Assembly: GCF_000350225.1 (NCBI RefSeq)
Contig: NW_005179224.1
Coordinates: 37,600-101,599, forward strand
Reading direction: 5' to 3'
From: Chondrus crispus
Lineage: Eukaryota > Rhodophyta > Florideophyceae > Gigartinales > Gigartinaceae
DNA length: 64,000 nucleotides
Positions 10,007-20,604 of the stretch are shown here, piece by piece (position 1 is the first letter of the stretch; every line of letters begins with the position of its first letter). The notes beneath the pieces were generated by a model, which saw nothing but the letters and a program-made list of their open reading frames with translations, was not told where the DNA came from and ran no database searches. Both the position numbers and the translations under genes were made by a program.

Positions 10007-11113
10007 ATGGAACGACGAACCGACGTCCGAACCCTCAATCCGGACAACTACGGCCCGTGGTTCGTTGCGCTACGCTCCGCCGCGTACGCTACCGGAATGA
10101 TCCACCAACTAGAAGGTAACCCCGAACCCCCGACACAAGATGACGGGTACCACACATTTCAGCGCGCCAAGCACGTGCTGCTCGGCAAGATCATAACGAG
10201 CATCCCGAGCGACATTGCCAACCTGGTACTCACGCCGACGAGTGAACCAACGCTGTACGATCTGGTAAAGGCGATCACGGCACACCTCGACACTGCCAAC
10301 GCTGACGACCAAAAATACCTCAAACAACAGGCGGAACAGGCACACTTCACACACGGAATGACGCTCCAGGAATACGTCACGATCGACAAGGGAATCAGGG
10401 CCAAGATGATAGCAGCACGCTATCCGGAAATACAGGACGCGAGGACAACGGTCACATTCATGATCGACGGGCTGAGATACAACCCCACAACGGCACCCAT
10501 AGGCATGCAACTCATAGCCCTCAACCCAGCCACAGTGAAGGAGTTCGCACATCGGTACAACCGAATTGCACAGTACCAGAACGTCCTTACTCAGACAACC
10601 CAGGCACCACCCCCCAACAGACCGGCACCAATCAGCCGCAGATGGGCCACACGCCAAACCCGCAGGCAACCCCTGCCACATCAAATCGACAACCCCTGTC
10701 AATACCACCAACTGTGCGGCATCATTCAACGGCAACACACGGATGCAGAATGCCGCAACCCCCACCACTCGAAAAACAAAAGGGCACGAGGACACCCAAA
10801 AGCACGAGTGGCATACAACCCCGAAGACTTATACGAGGACGAACAGCACGACCAATACGTCTACGACCCAAGGAACAACAACAGGACGGAAGACGAACCA
10901 TGTACGTACATCCTGGACTCAGGAGCGCACCCAACACATCTGACGCGCCCCACAACACACATGCGCAAAACAAGGCACGCCATACACACGGCCACAGCCA
11001 CTAACACCAGATCCAAAGGTACACACTACGGTAAGACAACAATCCGTACGAATAAAAAAATATACGGCTCCAGGTCCCAGCCGTGGCCAACCCGGCCATC
11101 ACCACAAACCTGA
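10007..11113 (+). CDS. Copia gag and start of protease
   Basis: The open frame can begin at 9860, but the gag homology starts at the ATG at 10007 (MERRTD), followed by the LNPDNYGPWF block typical of copia gag (UBN2-like) proteins. A C-x2-H-x9-H-x4-C cluster near residue 230 of the product stands where the nucleocapsid zinc knuckle belongs. The copia aspartic protease active-site motif (LDSGA) is near the C-terminus. The frame stops at 11113 within the protease, where the first disruption occurs. Gag would form the cytoplasmic virus-like particle in which reverse transcription takes place. Confidence 0.8.
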   Translation: MERRTDVRTLNPDNYGPWFVALRSAAYATGMIHQLEGNPEPPTQDDGYHTFQRAKHVLLGKIITSIPSDIANLVLTPTSEPTLYDLVKAITAHLDTANADDQKYLKQQAEQAHFTHGMTLQEYVTIDKGIRAKMIAARYPEIQDARTTVTFMIDGLRYNPTTAPIGMQLIALNPATVKEFAHRYNRIAQYQNVLTQTTQAPPPNRPAPISRRWATRQTRRQPLPHQIDNPCQYHQLCGIIQRQHTDAECRNPHHSKNKRARGHPKARVAYNPEDLYEDEQHDQYVYDPRNNNRTEDEPCTYILDSGAHPTHLTRPTTHMRKTRHAIHTATATNTRSKGTHYGKTTIRTNKKIYGSRSQPWPTRPSPQT

Positions 11114-12073
11114 TCTCCGTGCACGAACTCGCGAGACTACACGGCAACGTACTATTCACACGAAACAAGGCAATAGTATACAAAACATATCTCAACGGAA
11201 CAAACCCATCATCGTCGGTACAGCGCCATGGAACACAAAGCACAAAGCGTATGCATGGACAAATAAAAACCTGAACAACGCTTACAGTGTCAGAACCAAA
11301 CCATACACCAGAACGCACAAAAAACCATCCCAAAAGGCAAGCCGAAAACGACGACGGTGCAACACATTCGTCCACGCACACCACAAATGCAGGAACACAG
11401 GCGATAAAACCGACACATCGCCGACACCCACAATCCAGTAACGGAGCACCAACCTCAACCCACACCGCAGGACCAGGTCGCACACGAATGGCACCTCAAG
11501 CTAAACCATGCCACAGCACGCAACATCAGACAAATGGCCAAAGACGGAAACATACCAACAATGCCCAAATCACTCGCGTACGAAACGACCACCATCACCT
11601 GCTCAGCGTGTACAATGGCAAAACAAAGACCAGCACCACACCGAAAACCCACATACAACTATGCCCCCGACTAATACCTCAGCTCTGACACGTGTGGCCC
11701 AATCTCCCCGATATCCACACACGGAAACTTCCACTTCCTTACGTACATCGACGCTGGATCAAGGTTTCTCATCCTATACTTCCTAAAAGACAGACGACAA
11801 GTCGGAGCAATCATGCCACAACACATGCGCCAACTGTACAACGCGGGACGAACACCACAGTACTACCGCACCGACAATGCACTGGAATTCAAGTCCAAGG
11901 AGGCCATGCGCACGTACGCTGCATACGGCATAACGTACAAAAACAACACGCCACACCAACCCCAAGAGAACTCGCTGGCAGAGCGTATCAACCAAACTCT
12001 GATGAATGCCGCCAGGGCAAATCTACAGCACGCCAAAACTACCCCCGCAGTGCTGGGAAGATGCGGTAAGTGA
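11114..12073 (+). pseudogene. Copia protease end and integrase, frameshifted
   Basis: Pieces of the polyprotein are readable in several frames: the protease C-terminal part (about 11083-11190), the pre-integrase HHCC region (WHLKLNHA and CSACTMAK, about 11470-11640), the first catalytic Asp region (SSDTCGPI, about 11685-11705) and the integrase core with YRTDNALEF and SLAERINQTL (about 11860-12000), which hold the second Asp and the Glu. At least three frameshifts or stops separate these pieces, so no functional integrase is made. Confidence 0.8.
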
Positions 12074-14033
12074 CGCAGCTTTTAAATACAATCTCATGCC
12101 CCACTCCGCCACCGGCCAGCCACCCACCAATCTGTGGCACGACCAACTACGCAGACCCAAACGCCTATTCACATTGGGGCAACTCGGCACGATCCCACTC
12201 GTACAACCGAAGAAAAAGCTGGACCCCAGAGGAACACCAGTGCGATACGCATACGGCAACGATCACAAAACCATCACGGTCCAAGAGCTCAAATCACATC
12301 GATACCGAACTATACGCACGGCCGACTTCCGACCGTACAGCCGAACGTCCGACCCATGCTATAGGCCCCTCAGCGCATATCGATCACAAGCCAGCTCACC
12401 CACTGTAGAGATCACAACGCCAGACCCGAAAACGCAGCGAGAAGCCCAAAACTACCCCGATTCGGGACAATGGGCCACTGCACACAATGAGGAACTCGAC
12501 AAGCTCGACAAATCACGAACCATCCTGTGGATACCAGACAAAAAGCTCCTCCCACGCGAGCAACTGATACCACTTAAAATGACATATCGCTACAAACATG
12601 CTCCCGACGGCACAGTCACACAGCGTAAAGCCAGATGCTCAGCACGTGGAGACCGTATGAAGCCCGGTCTCCATTACGACAGTGACAGCACAACCACATA
12701 CATGGCAGAAAAAACATCCATAGGCGTCCTGCTAGCCATAGCTGCAGCCAAAAGATGGCCCGTCGAACACTTCGACACAACTTCAGCATATATCCACGAA
12801 AACTATCCCCCAGAACGCAAAGTCTATATCAAGCAGCACTCACAGTTTGACGGCAGCTACAAACATGCATGCAAGGGAGGCCGACTTGTCAAAAACATAT
12901 ATGGGACACCACTAGCATCCCGCATATACTTCCACGGCCTCACGGAACATCTCCAAAAGCACGGGTACAAACAAGCCAATGCCGACCCGAGCATCTTCTA
13001 TCGCCACGATGCAAAAGGCACACTAATCACAGCCGTCAGTATGGACGATTTCCTCGTCATCGCCACCCATCCAACTCTTGTCACCCAACTGTACACCAAT
13101 CTACAACAGAAGTACAACATAAAACGTCTCGGATTCCCGAAACAGTACCTAAACTGGACAGTCCGCAAGAGGAGCAATGACAGCATACACGTGTCACAAA
13201 CTGCTGCTATCGACACCATCCTGAGCAAGACAGGAATGACGAAATGCAACTCGCGACACTCACCACTACCCCACAAAGGACCGTTCGATGATGAAATGAA
13301 TAACGAGCCACTGAACCCACGCGACGCCAGCATATTCCGCCAAACCATTGGGGACCTGCGATACATTGCAGACAGCACACGAGGAGACATACACACATCT
13401 GTTACCAAAATGGCCGGAGTCATGCACAATCCCACCATCACCCACCAACAGAACCTCAAAGCCCTCTTACGCTACCTCAAAGGAACGAGAACACACGGCA
13501 TTGAATACAAAACCGTAAACCGCCAAACACAAATCGCACTACGATCCTACAGTGACTCGGATTATGCCAACGACCCGGACAGAAAATCGCGCACAGGCAT
13601 CATACACACACTGTACGGAGCCCCAATAAGCTGGACATCATCACGGCAACCAACCGTCGCCACGTCCACTTGCGAGGCCGAATACCTCGCGGCGTCCCGA
13701 GCCGCACAGCAAACACAATGGATCCGCCGCATGCTCGCCGACATCCAGCAACCGGAACACAAACCAACACCCTTGATGATAGATAACCAAGCGGCGCTCA
13801 GCGTAGCCAAGAACGTCGCACCAACCAAGCGTAGAAAATTCATAGACATCAAGCACCACCATATCCAAAACCTCATAAGGAAAGGCAATATATCGGTGCA
13901 CCACATACCGACAACGGACAACATCGCGGACCTATTCACCAAAATAACCGGACCGCAAAGACATATCCACCTAACCACCATGATCCAACGCACACCAGCA
14001 CAAAGCCCATCGGCGAACCCCGGGACTGTCTGA
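12006..14033 (+). CDS. Copia reverse transcriptase-RNase H
   Basis: This 675-codon frame covers the end of the integrase, the whole copia-type reverse transcriptase (RVT_2) and RNase H. The RT active-site box reads SMDD instead of the usual YVDD; the second copia element in the window also has SMDD. The conserved KARCSARGD block, the HFDTTSAYIHE block and the LGxPKxYLNW block are all present. RNase H shows SDSDYAND, STCEAEYLA and MIDNQAAL, the usual catalytic acid set. The frame is fully open and probably encodes an active enzyme, although the upstream integrase is broken. Confidence 0.9.
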   Translation: MPPGQIYSTPKLPPQCWEDAVSDAAFKYNLMPHSATGQPPTNLWHDQLRRPKRLFTLGQLGTIPLVQPKKKLDPRGTPVRYAYGNDHKTITVQELKSHRYRTIRTADFRPYSRTSDPCYRPLSAYRSQASSPTVEITTPDPKTQREAQNYPDSGQWATAHNEELDKLDKSRTILWIPDKKLLPREQLIPLKMTYRYKHAPDGTVTQRKARCSARGDRMKPGLHYDSDSTTTYMAEKTSIGVLLAIAAAKRWPVEHFDTTSAYIHENYPPERKVYIKQHSQFDGSYKHACKGGRLVKNIYGTPLASRIYFHGLTEHLQKHGYKQANADPSIFYRHDAKGTLITAVSMDDFLVIATHPTLVTQLYTNLQQKYNIKRLGFPKQYLNWTVRKRSNDSIHVSQTAAIDTILSKTGMTKCNSRHSPLPHKGPFDDEMNNEPLNPRDASIFRQTIGDLRYIADSTRGDIHTSVTKMAGVMHNPTITHQQNLKALLRYLKGTRTHGIEYKTVNRQTQIALRSYSDSDYANDPDRKSRTGIIHTLYGAPISWTSSRQPTVATSTCEAEYLAASRAAQQTQWIRRMLADIQQPEHKPTPLMIDNQAALSVAKNVAPTKRRKFIDIKHHHIQNLIRKGNISVHHIPTTDNIADLFTKITGPQRHIHLTTMIQRTPAQSPSANPGTV

Positions 14034-14069
14034 CCGCACACACACACATTCGCCAACGCACTTTGCACT

Positions 14070-14169
14070 TGCCTGACCGCACAGGACAGGCTGTCATTAG
14101 AGAGGAGTATATACACCCAGAGACGACGACGAGTAAAAAAAGAGGGCTATCATACCCCGTGTTCACACA
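14070..14169 (+). repeat. 3' LTR of copia element 1
   Basis: A 100-bp LTR, TGCCTGACC...TTCACACA, followed by the CTGCT target duplication. Just upstream, at 14027-14040, a second copy of the first 14 bp of the LTR (matching the 5' LTR exactly) is followed by a CA repeat and filler, so the 3' LTR start appears to have been partly duplicated or to have suffered a small insertion. Confidence 0.92.
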
Positions 14170-14203
14170 CTGCTGCCCCTCATTTCCGCCACTCCATCGA
14201 CAT
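14170..14203 (+). pseudogene. Ser-rich gene, middle sliver between two insertions
   Basis: These 34 bp are host-gene sequence left between the copia element and the solo LTR. They begin with the duplicated CTGCT and end with GACAT, the 5-bp target duplication of the solo LTR (14199-14203 and 14645-14649). The reading phase is kept from 9727 into this sliver and on to 14650. Confidence 0.75.
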
Positions 14204-14644
14204 TGTTGGATGTGTCATCCGAATCCAGCAGTGACTGGAAAAGTCTAGAAAATATTCCCAAAAATTAATACCTGTGACAAATGCCACGATGGCAAATGCG
14301 GAGATTGGGCAGATAAGGAAAGAGGGCATACCTTTAGAACTCTAGATTAATACCCTGGAATACTCTAGACCGCCAAGCACGCCTCCCTTCAATCGCGAGT
14401 TCCATAACGACAATACATACAACGTTGGGGACGTCTGGAAAGGTCTAAGGAGAAACTGAGGAATAGTTTGCCATGCTGTAGAGTATTGACAAAAAGTCTA
14501 TATAAGCCATCGACATTTAGAAGTAGACACAAAAAAGGTGAGGGAAGGATAATGAGAAAAACATAGACAAGAGAGAGAACACGTTCAACTAAAGCTTGTT
14601 GATTATAACAGAGTTTACCCTTCTGTCCCTCCCAACTTGCTACA
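14204..14644. mobile_element. Solo LTR, 441 bp
   Basis: The segment starts TGTTGGATG and ends TTGCTACA and is flanked by a perfect 5-bp duplication, GACAT. A TATATAAG box lies at about 14501, and the interior has no coding capacity. This is what remains after recombination between the two LTRs of an element. It is unrelated in sequence to the other LTRs in the window. Confidence 0.85.
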
Positions 14645-14649
14645 GACAT

Positions 14650-16910
14650 CTCCTGGCTCGCATGTATCGGTGATCACGCATGTGACGCGGAGCATCTTCG
14701 TGCCATTGATCTCGTGTACGCTGTCGCGTAGTGATACGGGTCCTTCCGTGAGTGCAGCGTCTTCGGGAAATATGTTGGTACCCCTCATCTCGGCCGCACC
14801 GTTCCGCTCCGTGCAGCTGATTTCTTCGGTTGCGAATCCCGCTTCTGGAATTGAACTTGAGACTTCCGATGAAGGCCCAGCCCCGTCACAGTTGTTGCCT
14901 GGGGATGTGATGCCCGCGCCGTTGCCCGTAATTTTTCTGCTACGCCATCACCGCTTGGATCATCGTCATCATCGGCAAGGCAACCTCCCGCCATCTCAGT
15001 TGAACTGGATATCGAAATGGTGAACATGAGTGTCGCACCGTCTGCAGAATCGCTCTTGGAACCCGCACCATCGAGGATTCCAGTTTTATTCTTCAGCTAT
15101 GACATCTCGGGCAGCCCAAATGGGTTTGCCAATTACTACTGCGCCCGTTGAGACGGGGGTGGAAAATTTCCGGAGTGGAGGTGTTATGGTTTCAGCAAAA
15201 CCTTCAACGGTAGTAGAGGCATCGGTTCTTCCGACTGTGTCCGTTTCGAAGACACCAACAACGGTTGCTTCTGAAGAGTTTCCATCTTCAACTGGGGTGA
15301 TTTCAGGGGGGGTGTTCGGGCCTGTGGCATCGTCCAAGCCATCGCCCATGCCATCGCGTATACCATCGCCCATGCCGTCGTTGCTACCCGAAGAATGTCT
15401 GATATCACTGTCGGCTTCCATGAATGCAGAAAGCATTGTATTTGAGACGGGGGGCAATTGCACTCCCGGAGATATCGCAAGGTTCAGTTGTGGTGGTTTC
15501 GCCTTCAGTGGCATGGGCGAGCGGAAACGGAAGACCGGAATCTGATGGAGACAGAGAAGAAACCATTGGAGAGGGGACTCCAAGAATGGAAGCAAGTCGG
15601 CGACCATCAAAGGAACCGAGAGTGGCACAAGGATGCCTGCCTGGTGGAGTAAGCAGTCTGGACGCTTCTTTCGTACCGCAACCGTCGGAACTACCGTTTC
15701 CGATAGACGTTCCGATAAACGAAGTGGAAGCATCGCGTGGTGCTGAATCGAATGATATGGAAGGCATGGGCAGTCCTGCTATGTCTATGGATGGCGGATA
15801 GATGCTTCGGCGACAACCGAACTGATGATGGCATCCCTACCAGGTATGTTGGAGGCAAGCCCTCAGCAGTCCAGGAATCCTCGTCCTGAAGAAAGAGAGG
15901 CCGGAGAATCCATTGGAGCGAGTGCTGAGGCCTCGAGTTTTGACAACGGCGGCGGCCGAGATGAGAAGCCACTGTCTGATGAACCTACGGAGATCGAGCC
16001 GACGGACATGGTCCCTTTCTGTCGTGAGGGCTTGGCATCGCCGCTTGTAGTGGATACGGCACTACCTAGACCAATTCCAATCATTGCAACAGGAACACAA
16101 CCGTACACAAGTGTCTCCGGTCGGTCCTATGCTTTTGCCGACGTTATCTCCAGGCAGCAGCTTTAGGCCTTCACTCACTGTGAGTCCGGCAGTGAAGCCT
16201 CGGGCCAGAGTAGCGTTACCAAGATCACCGCGCCCGGGAGCGTCACCAGAGCTCACGAATGATGTGAGTCTTGAAGTTTTTGAAATGACGGTTTCGGCTG
16301 AGGTGATGCCAGAACGCAGCCCGCGTGGATTTGAGGGAGTATTTGAGTCTCCTTCTGCGTCAGAGCCATAGATTACAGCTCGTAGTGTGACTGTTCAATA
16401 TAGCGATGATCTGCTACCTTCCCGTGAATAATGGGATGGCCTGGATGGTCTGGATGGTCTAGCTACCCCTCTGGTACCTAGCAATTTGGTATCATTAGCA
16501 AGAACCAGCGCATCGCCATTTGTCAGCCGTACTGTGACAATCACAGTTTTAGAAGAAACGGTGACGACTAGCGCGATACCTCGTGAGTCAAGAAGATCTG
16601 GGGAATTAATTTCACCAACAAGCCCGAGCTCTTCAACTTTGAACGTCATTGAGGTGGTGCCGTCGGCGACACCGTCGTTAGTACCCAGGACAAGTTGATT
16701 TCAAATCCCAATCCGGGTTCGAGCTCGACACCTGGAGGTGCGGCGGGACGCACCTTCGAACCTTGATATTTCCATACCTGCGGCTTCGGCACCCGGCGCC
16801 TCCGTATTGCTTCTGCTCAGCGAGAGCCACTAGAGACACCAAGGCAGTCGACAAGTGTCAGCGCTGTGGAGGCATCACGGACTCCAGTAGCCCAGCAGCC
16901 TAAAGTAGGG
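14650..16910 (+). pseudogene. Ser/Pro/Thr-rich protein gene, 3' part, decayed
   Basis: The frame from 9408 re-enters here in phase, after removal of the two insertions, and continues with the same style of Ser/Val/Pro-rich sequence, including a repeated LVPLIS-type phrase (compare about 9720-14185, 14700 and 14780). It is then broken by frameshifts near 14930 (a T run), near 15090 and near 15470, with further shifts up to 16700. The composition stays Ser/Pro/Thr/Glu-rich in whichever frame is open. A short Pro-Met-Pro-Ser repeat occurs at about 15340-15380. It ends at an LTR remnant at 16911. I infer a secreted or surface low-complexity protein, but no domain is recognisable. Confidence 0.55.
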
Positions 16911-17012
16911 TGTAGTGGTATCATAAATGCCCCCATTTATTGACTATAAATACGGTCATCTGAGAGCCGCCGGGGGACGGCGACTCCCCCGACGGCCTCA
17001 CGGTTTACTGCA
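16911..17012 (+). repeat. Orphan copia-type LTR (5' end remnant)
   Basis: A 102-bp segment runs from TGTAGTGG to TTTACTGCA, with TATAAATA near its middle and a strong stem (GCCGCCGGGGG / CCCCCGACGGC) near its end. It is followed directly by GGTTATGGGCACC (17013-17025), the same primer-binding sequence used by the other copia elements. Fifteen bases later it is interrupted by copia element 2. No matching 3' LTR is visible elsewhere, so this is a truncated plus-strand element. Confidence 0.65.
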
Positions 17013-17040
17013 GGTTATGGGCACCATCCCAGCGTGACTT

Positions 17041-17176
17041 TGTGATGCCAAGATCAGACCGATGCCTCCGACTCCCGAAGGTAGTCGGAGCGCCGGCGGC
17101 TTTATTTGCGTGTAACCTGTTGGTGCCTTAAGGACGGTGCCCTATCTTTGGGTGGTGCCCTATCTGGGTGGGATCA
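17041..17176 (-). repeat. 3' LTR of copia element 2
   Basis: 136 bp, matching 21509-21644 with about 11 differences. Read on the minus strand it starts TGATCC and ends CATCACA. It contains a strong stem-loop, CTCCGACT-ACCTTCGGG-AGTCGGAG when read on the minus strand, close to the LTR end. Confidence 0.9.
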
Positions 17177-17189
17177 CCTTGTTATGGTG

Positions 17190-20100
17190 ACTTGAGGCAG
17201 GTCGCGAGTCGTGCTGTTTTCTGGGTGGAACCACACTCCCCCGGACTCGCGGGCTGCCGTTTTCTGCTCGGGGGGAGCTTGGATTTGTATGCTGGTTTTT
17301 TGTTTGGCATACAGTGTGTTCTTTAACGGTTTCTTAAAGATGTCGGATTTTTGGTCTGTCATCGGTATGCGACGGACCTTGATTTTGCCGGTTTGTACGG
17401 TTTCGTGCAAGAAGTGGTAGCGAATGTCGATACATTTTCTCCTTCTCGTGGCGCCTTTGTTTTGCGCCATTTGCGCTGCTGCAGTGTTGTCTATGTGCAG
17501 CGTTGGTTGGTGTGTGAGAATGGTCGTTTCCCTCAGCATGCTGTCTAGCCACAGTGTGAGCGTGGCTGTTTCAGTGGCGGCAATATATTCTGCTTTGCAG
17601 GTGCTCTTGGCGACGATGGGTTGTTGTCGTGCCAGCCACTGCACTGGCGCGCCGTTAAGCAGTGTCACGGTGCCTGTGATGGACTTTCGGGTTGTCACAT
17701 CGTTGGCAAAATCTGCGTCCGAGTACGCTTGTATGGTGAGGCTGTTTCACTTGCCTCTGGGCATGAAAATGCCTTCCGATCGCGTCGTGTGGAGGTATTG
17801 TACCAGTCTCTGCAGTAGCTTCCAATGCCACGCGGTCGGTTTCTTCAGGGTGCGGGTGAGGGACGTGGTTGCGAACGCGATGTCGGGCCGGGTGCTGTCG
17901 GCGATGTACCTGATTTCGCCGACAGCTTTCCCGTATATCTCCGTGATGTCTGTCCGTGCGCTCTCTTCGCTCGTTGGCGGGTCCCCTCTGACTCTGTCTA
18001 AGTAAGGAGTGGTCTTGGAGTTGCTTGCTGCTTGTGCGAGCAAGGTCACTACACTGTCGACATAGGTGGGCCGGGAGAGGTGGATTTCATTTTTGCCGTA
18101 CTGTACGGACCAATTGAGGTACTTGTCGGGTCGTCCTAACCGTTTGACTGTGTACTTTTTGTCTAGTACCTTGTACAGTTCGTCGGTCATCCCTCGTGTC
18201 GTGGCGACAGGCAAAAAATCATCCATGCTTATTCCTACGAGTGTGATGTTCTCGTGATCTCGTTTCATGAAGAGGGAAGTGTCTGCGCGGAGTTGTTTGT
18301 ACCCATGTTTTTTGAGGTGGGTATGCAGCTCCGTGCTGTAGATGTCTGATGCAGCGGGTGTCCCCTACAAATTTCCCTTCAGCTGCCCATGGTTGCTCTT
18401 GCGTTTATATGTTCCGTTAAACCGTGGTGGTTGCCATACGAACACTTTGTTGGCATGCTGGTATTTTTCATGGAGGTATGCCCCCGCTATGTCGAAATGT
18501 TCGACCTGCATATCCATTGATGCCGCTATGGCGAAGAGGGATCGGATCGTGGTCCGGTCCGCCATATACGTTGCGGTTTTGTCGCGGTCGAAGTGTACTG
18601 TAGGCTTCATGAGGTCCCCTCTGATTGAGCATCTGGCTTTGCGCTCTGTGCCCTTGGTTTTCTTGCCATGTTTGTAGCGGTACGTCGGTGTGGTCGGCAG
18701 GATATTTTTGCGGTTGGCCGGGGTGGTTTTGGCGGTCCAGTCAATTTCGTTCATCCTGTCGAGCTGTTCTAGGTCATCATCATGGGCCTTGCTCCATTGT
18801 GGGGCGTCGGGGAATTTTCTTGCCTGCTTCAGCGTCTTGGGGGCAGCGGTGGTGGTGGTGATTTTTTTGGTATGCTGCTCCTGCGCTTCTTGCTTCGTTG
18901 CTTCTTGGTAGCCGTTGCGGAGGTGTTGGTTTTGTTGGTGCTACGTTTTCCTCACTTCTAGCGCTGTTTCGTTCTTTGCGCGTGATATACTGTGCTTGTG
19001 GTGTGGCACGGGTCGTGCTGCCGTTCGTATGGTCGGAAATCAATGGCACGATTTTTTGTGTAGCGTCGTGTTTGGATGTTTTGGACGGAGATGTGGGTTT
19101 CATCAATTCCATACATATATCTCTGTTGCGCGGCTTTGGCGTGCAGCTTTGGTATCTGCGGTTTGAGGATTGGCGTGAAGCCAAGTTGCCCGAACGTGAA
19201 GAATTTTTTGTGACGAGGTGCTTTGCCGTACCATTGTCGGTGTGGTGTGTCCTGGATTCTGTGATGGTACGTAATGTTGTACTTGAACACGGCATCATTG
19301 AGAGCATCTTGCCAGTGTACGTGGTGCAGTTGGCTGTGGGACAGTGTTGCCCGAACTTTTTCCATGAGGGTCCTGTTTATGTGTTCAGCTAGCGCGTTTT
19401 CCTGCGGCGTGTAGGGTGTGGTTGCGCGGTACGTTATGCCTCGCTGTTGTAGTTGCGATTGTACTTGTTTCGCAAGATACTACTTGGCATTGTCGGTTAC
19501 CGAGAGATGCGGGTGGTGTCCGTTTTCTGCTGCGACATGGTCTATTGCCTCTATGATTGCTTGTGGCACTTCCGCGCGGTTGTTGAGGTTGTGTACCCAT
19601 AGGTATCTTGTGCGGGTGTCAATTACAGTGAGGAATTAGTTTGCATTGTGGTTGGACGTGGGCTTAATTGGGCCGCATACGTCGGACGAGAGGCTGTTGC
19701 CTCGTTCTGTGTCGTGGGTTGTGCGCTTGTGGGGGCGTGTTGATGTTTTGCCGTTGAAGCAGCATGTGAATGTCATTGTGGCGCTGTTGTCCTTGAGTCC
19801 TGTCGGAATTACAGGGAACAGCTGTTTTTGGACATGAGTGCTATTGTTTTGGGGTGGGCGTGGTTTAGTTTGAGGTGCCACGCAGTCATTTGTTGTTGTG
19901 CCCTTGTGTCTTTGCTTTTCGCTTTGTGTGGTGCAGGGGCGGTGCGGAGCGTGGGTGTTTGGCGTTGGGCACACGGCGGTTGTATGGAGAACAATTGAGA
20001 ATGTGTGCTGTGCGTGGGGGGTGTGCTCGCGGTTGTTGTTGGGGTGGCTGTGGTTCGCTTCGTTTTCGTTGTCGGGGTTTTACGAGAGTATGTTCGCGCT

Positions 20101-20483
20101 CCTTTGGCTGTGGCGTGTTGGTCGACTCTGTATTGACCCTTACTGTACGTTGCTGTGATAATCGCTTGTGGTAATTTTCTAGGCTTGTGAAGCGTGGCCT
20201 TCGTTCTTGAGAATGTCACTTGGCCGTGGGCAGTGGGGTCGTACACTGAAAGGAAGTTCTCCTTGATTTTGAGTGTGTGGACGGCCGGTACCGTGATTCT
20301 CTTATTCCTCTGTGCGATAGTTATGTGCCCGTGTGTGTTATTGGTGCGCGATGGCCCGTTGCAGTTGTAGTTAGCGTCCCGGTGCTTTTTGCATCGACGC
20401 GTGGGGTGTAGCGGTATGCGTGGGGTTGGCATCGGAGTCCAGTATGAAAGGTTGCTTACCGTAGCTGGTTTCGCCGGTGTCAT
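17190..20483 (-). pseudogene. Copia pol, many frameshifts
   Basis: Readable pieces, in minus-strand order: protease/post-protease (about 20483-19830), the WHLKLNHA pre-integrase box, SSDVCGPI with the first integrase Asp (about 19690), integrase C-terminal region with the GQLGF block (18958-19365), RT fingers/palm (18365-18754, KARCSIRGD and HFDIAGAYLHE), RT palm/thumb with GISMDDF (17747-18268), and RNase H with STCKAEYIA and HIDNTAA (17174-17698). In the RNase H box the usual Glu context is CKAEY rather than CEAEY. Product cannot be made. Confidence 0.85.
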
Positions 20484-20604
20484 ATAGTGTTGTTTCGAGT
20501 GCCGTCAGCCGATCCTGCAACTCGTGCATGGGGCTGGTGGATTTCCCTGCATCGTCGGTGTCAGCGTGGGCTGTGCTCGCTCGTGGGTGTGTTGCTCCCG
20601 GTTT

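Larger units (their letters stand above)
9728..14169 (+). mobile_element. Ty1/copia LTR retrotransposon, 4,442 bp
   Basis: The boundaries are defined by two 100-bp LTRs (TG...CA) with 4 differences and by a perfect 5-bp target duplication CTGCT on either side. Inside, in order, are a primer-binding site, gag, protease, integrase and reverse transcriptase-RNase H on the plus strand, which is the copia order. Gag-protease and RT-RNase H are open; the integrase region between them has frameshifts and stops, so it is non-autonomous now. The coding strand is extremely rich in A and C and poor in G and T over its whole length. It sits inside a Ser-rich host gene. Confidence 0.95.

Noticed and set aside
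10109-10795. 228-codon minus-strand frame inside copia gag
   Set aside because: It is the shadow of an A/C-rich gag frame with few stops on the complement.
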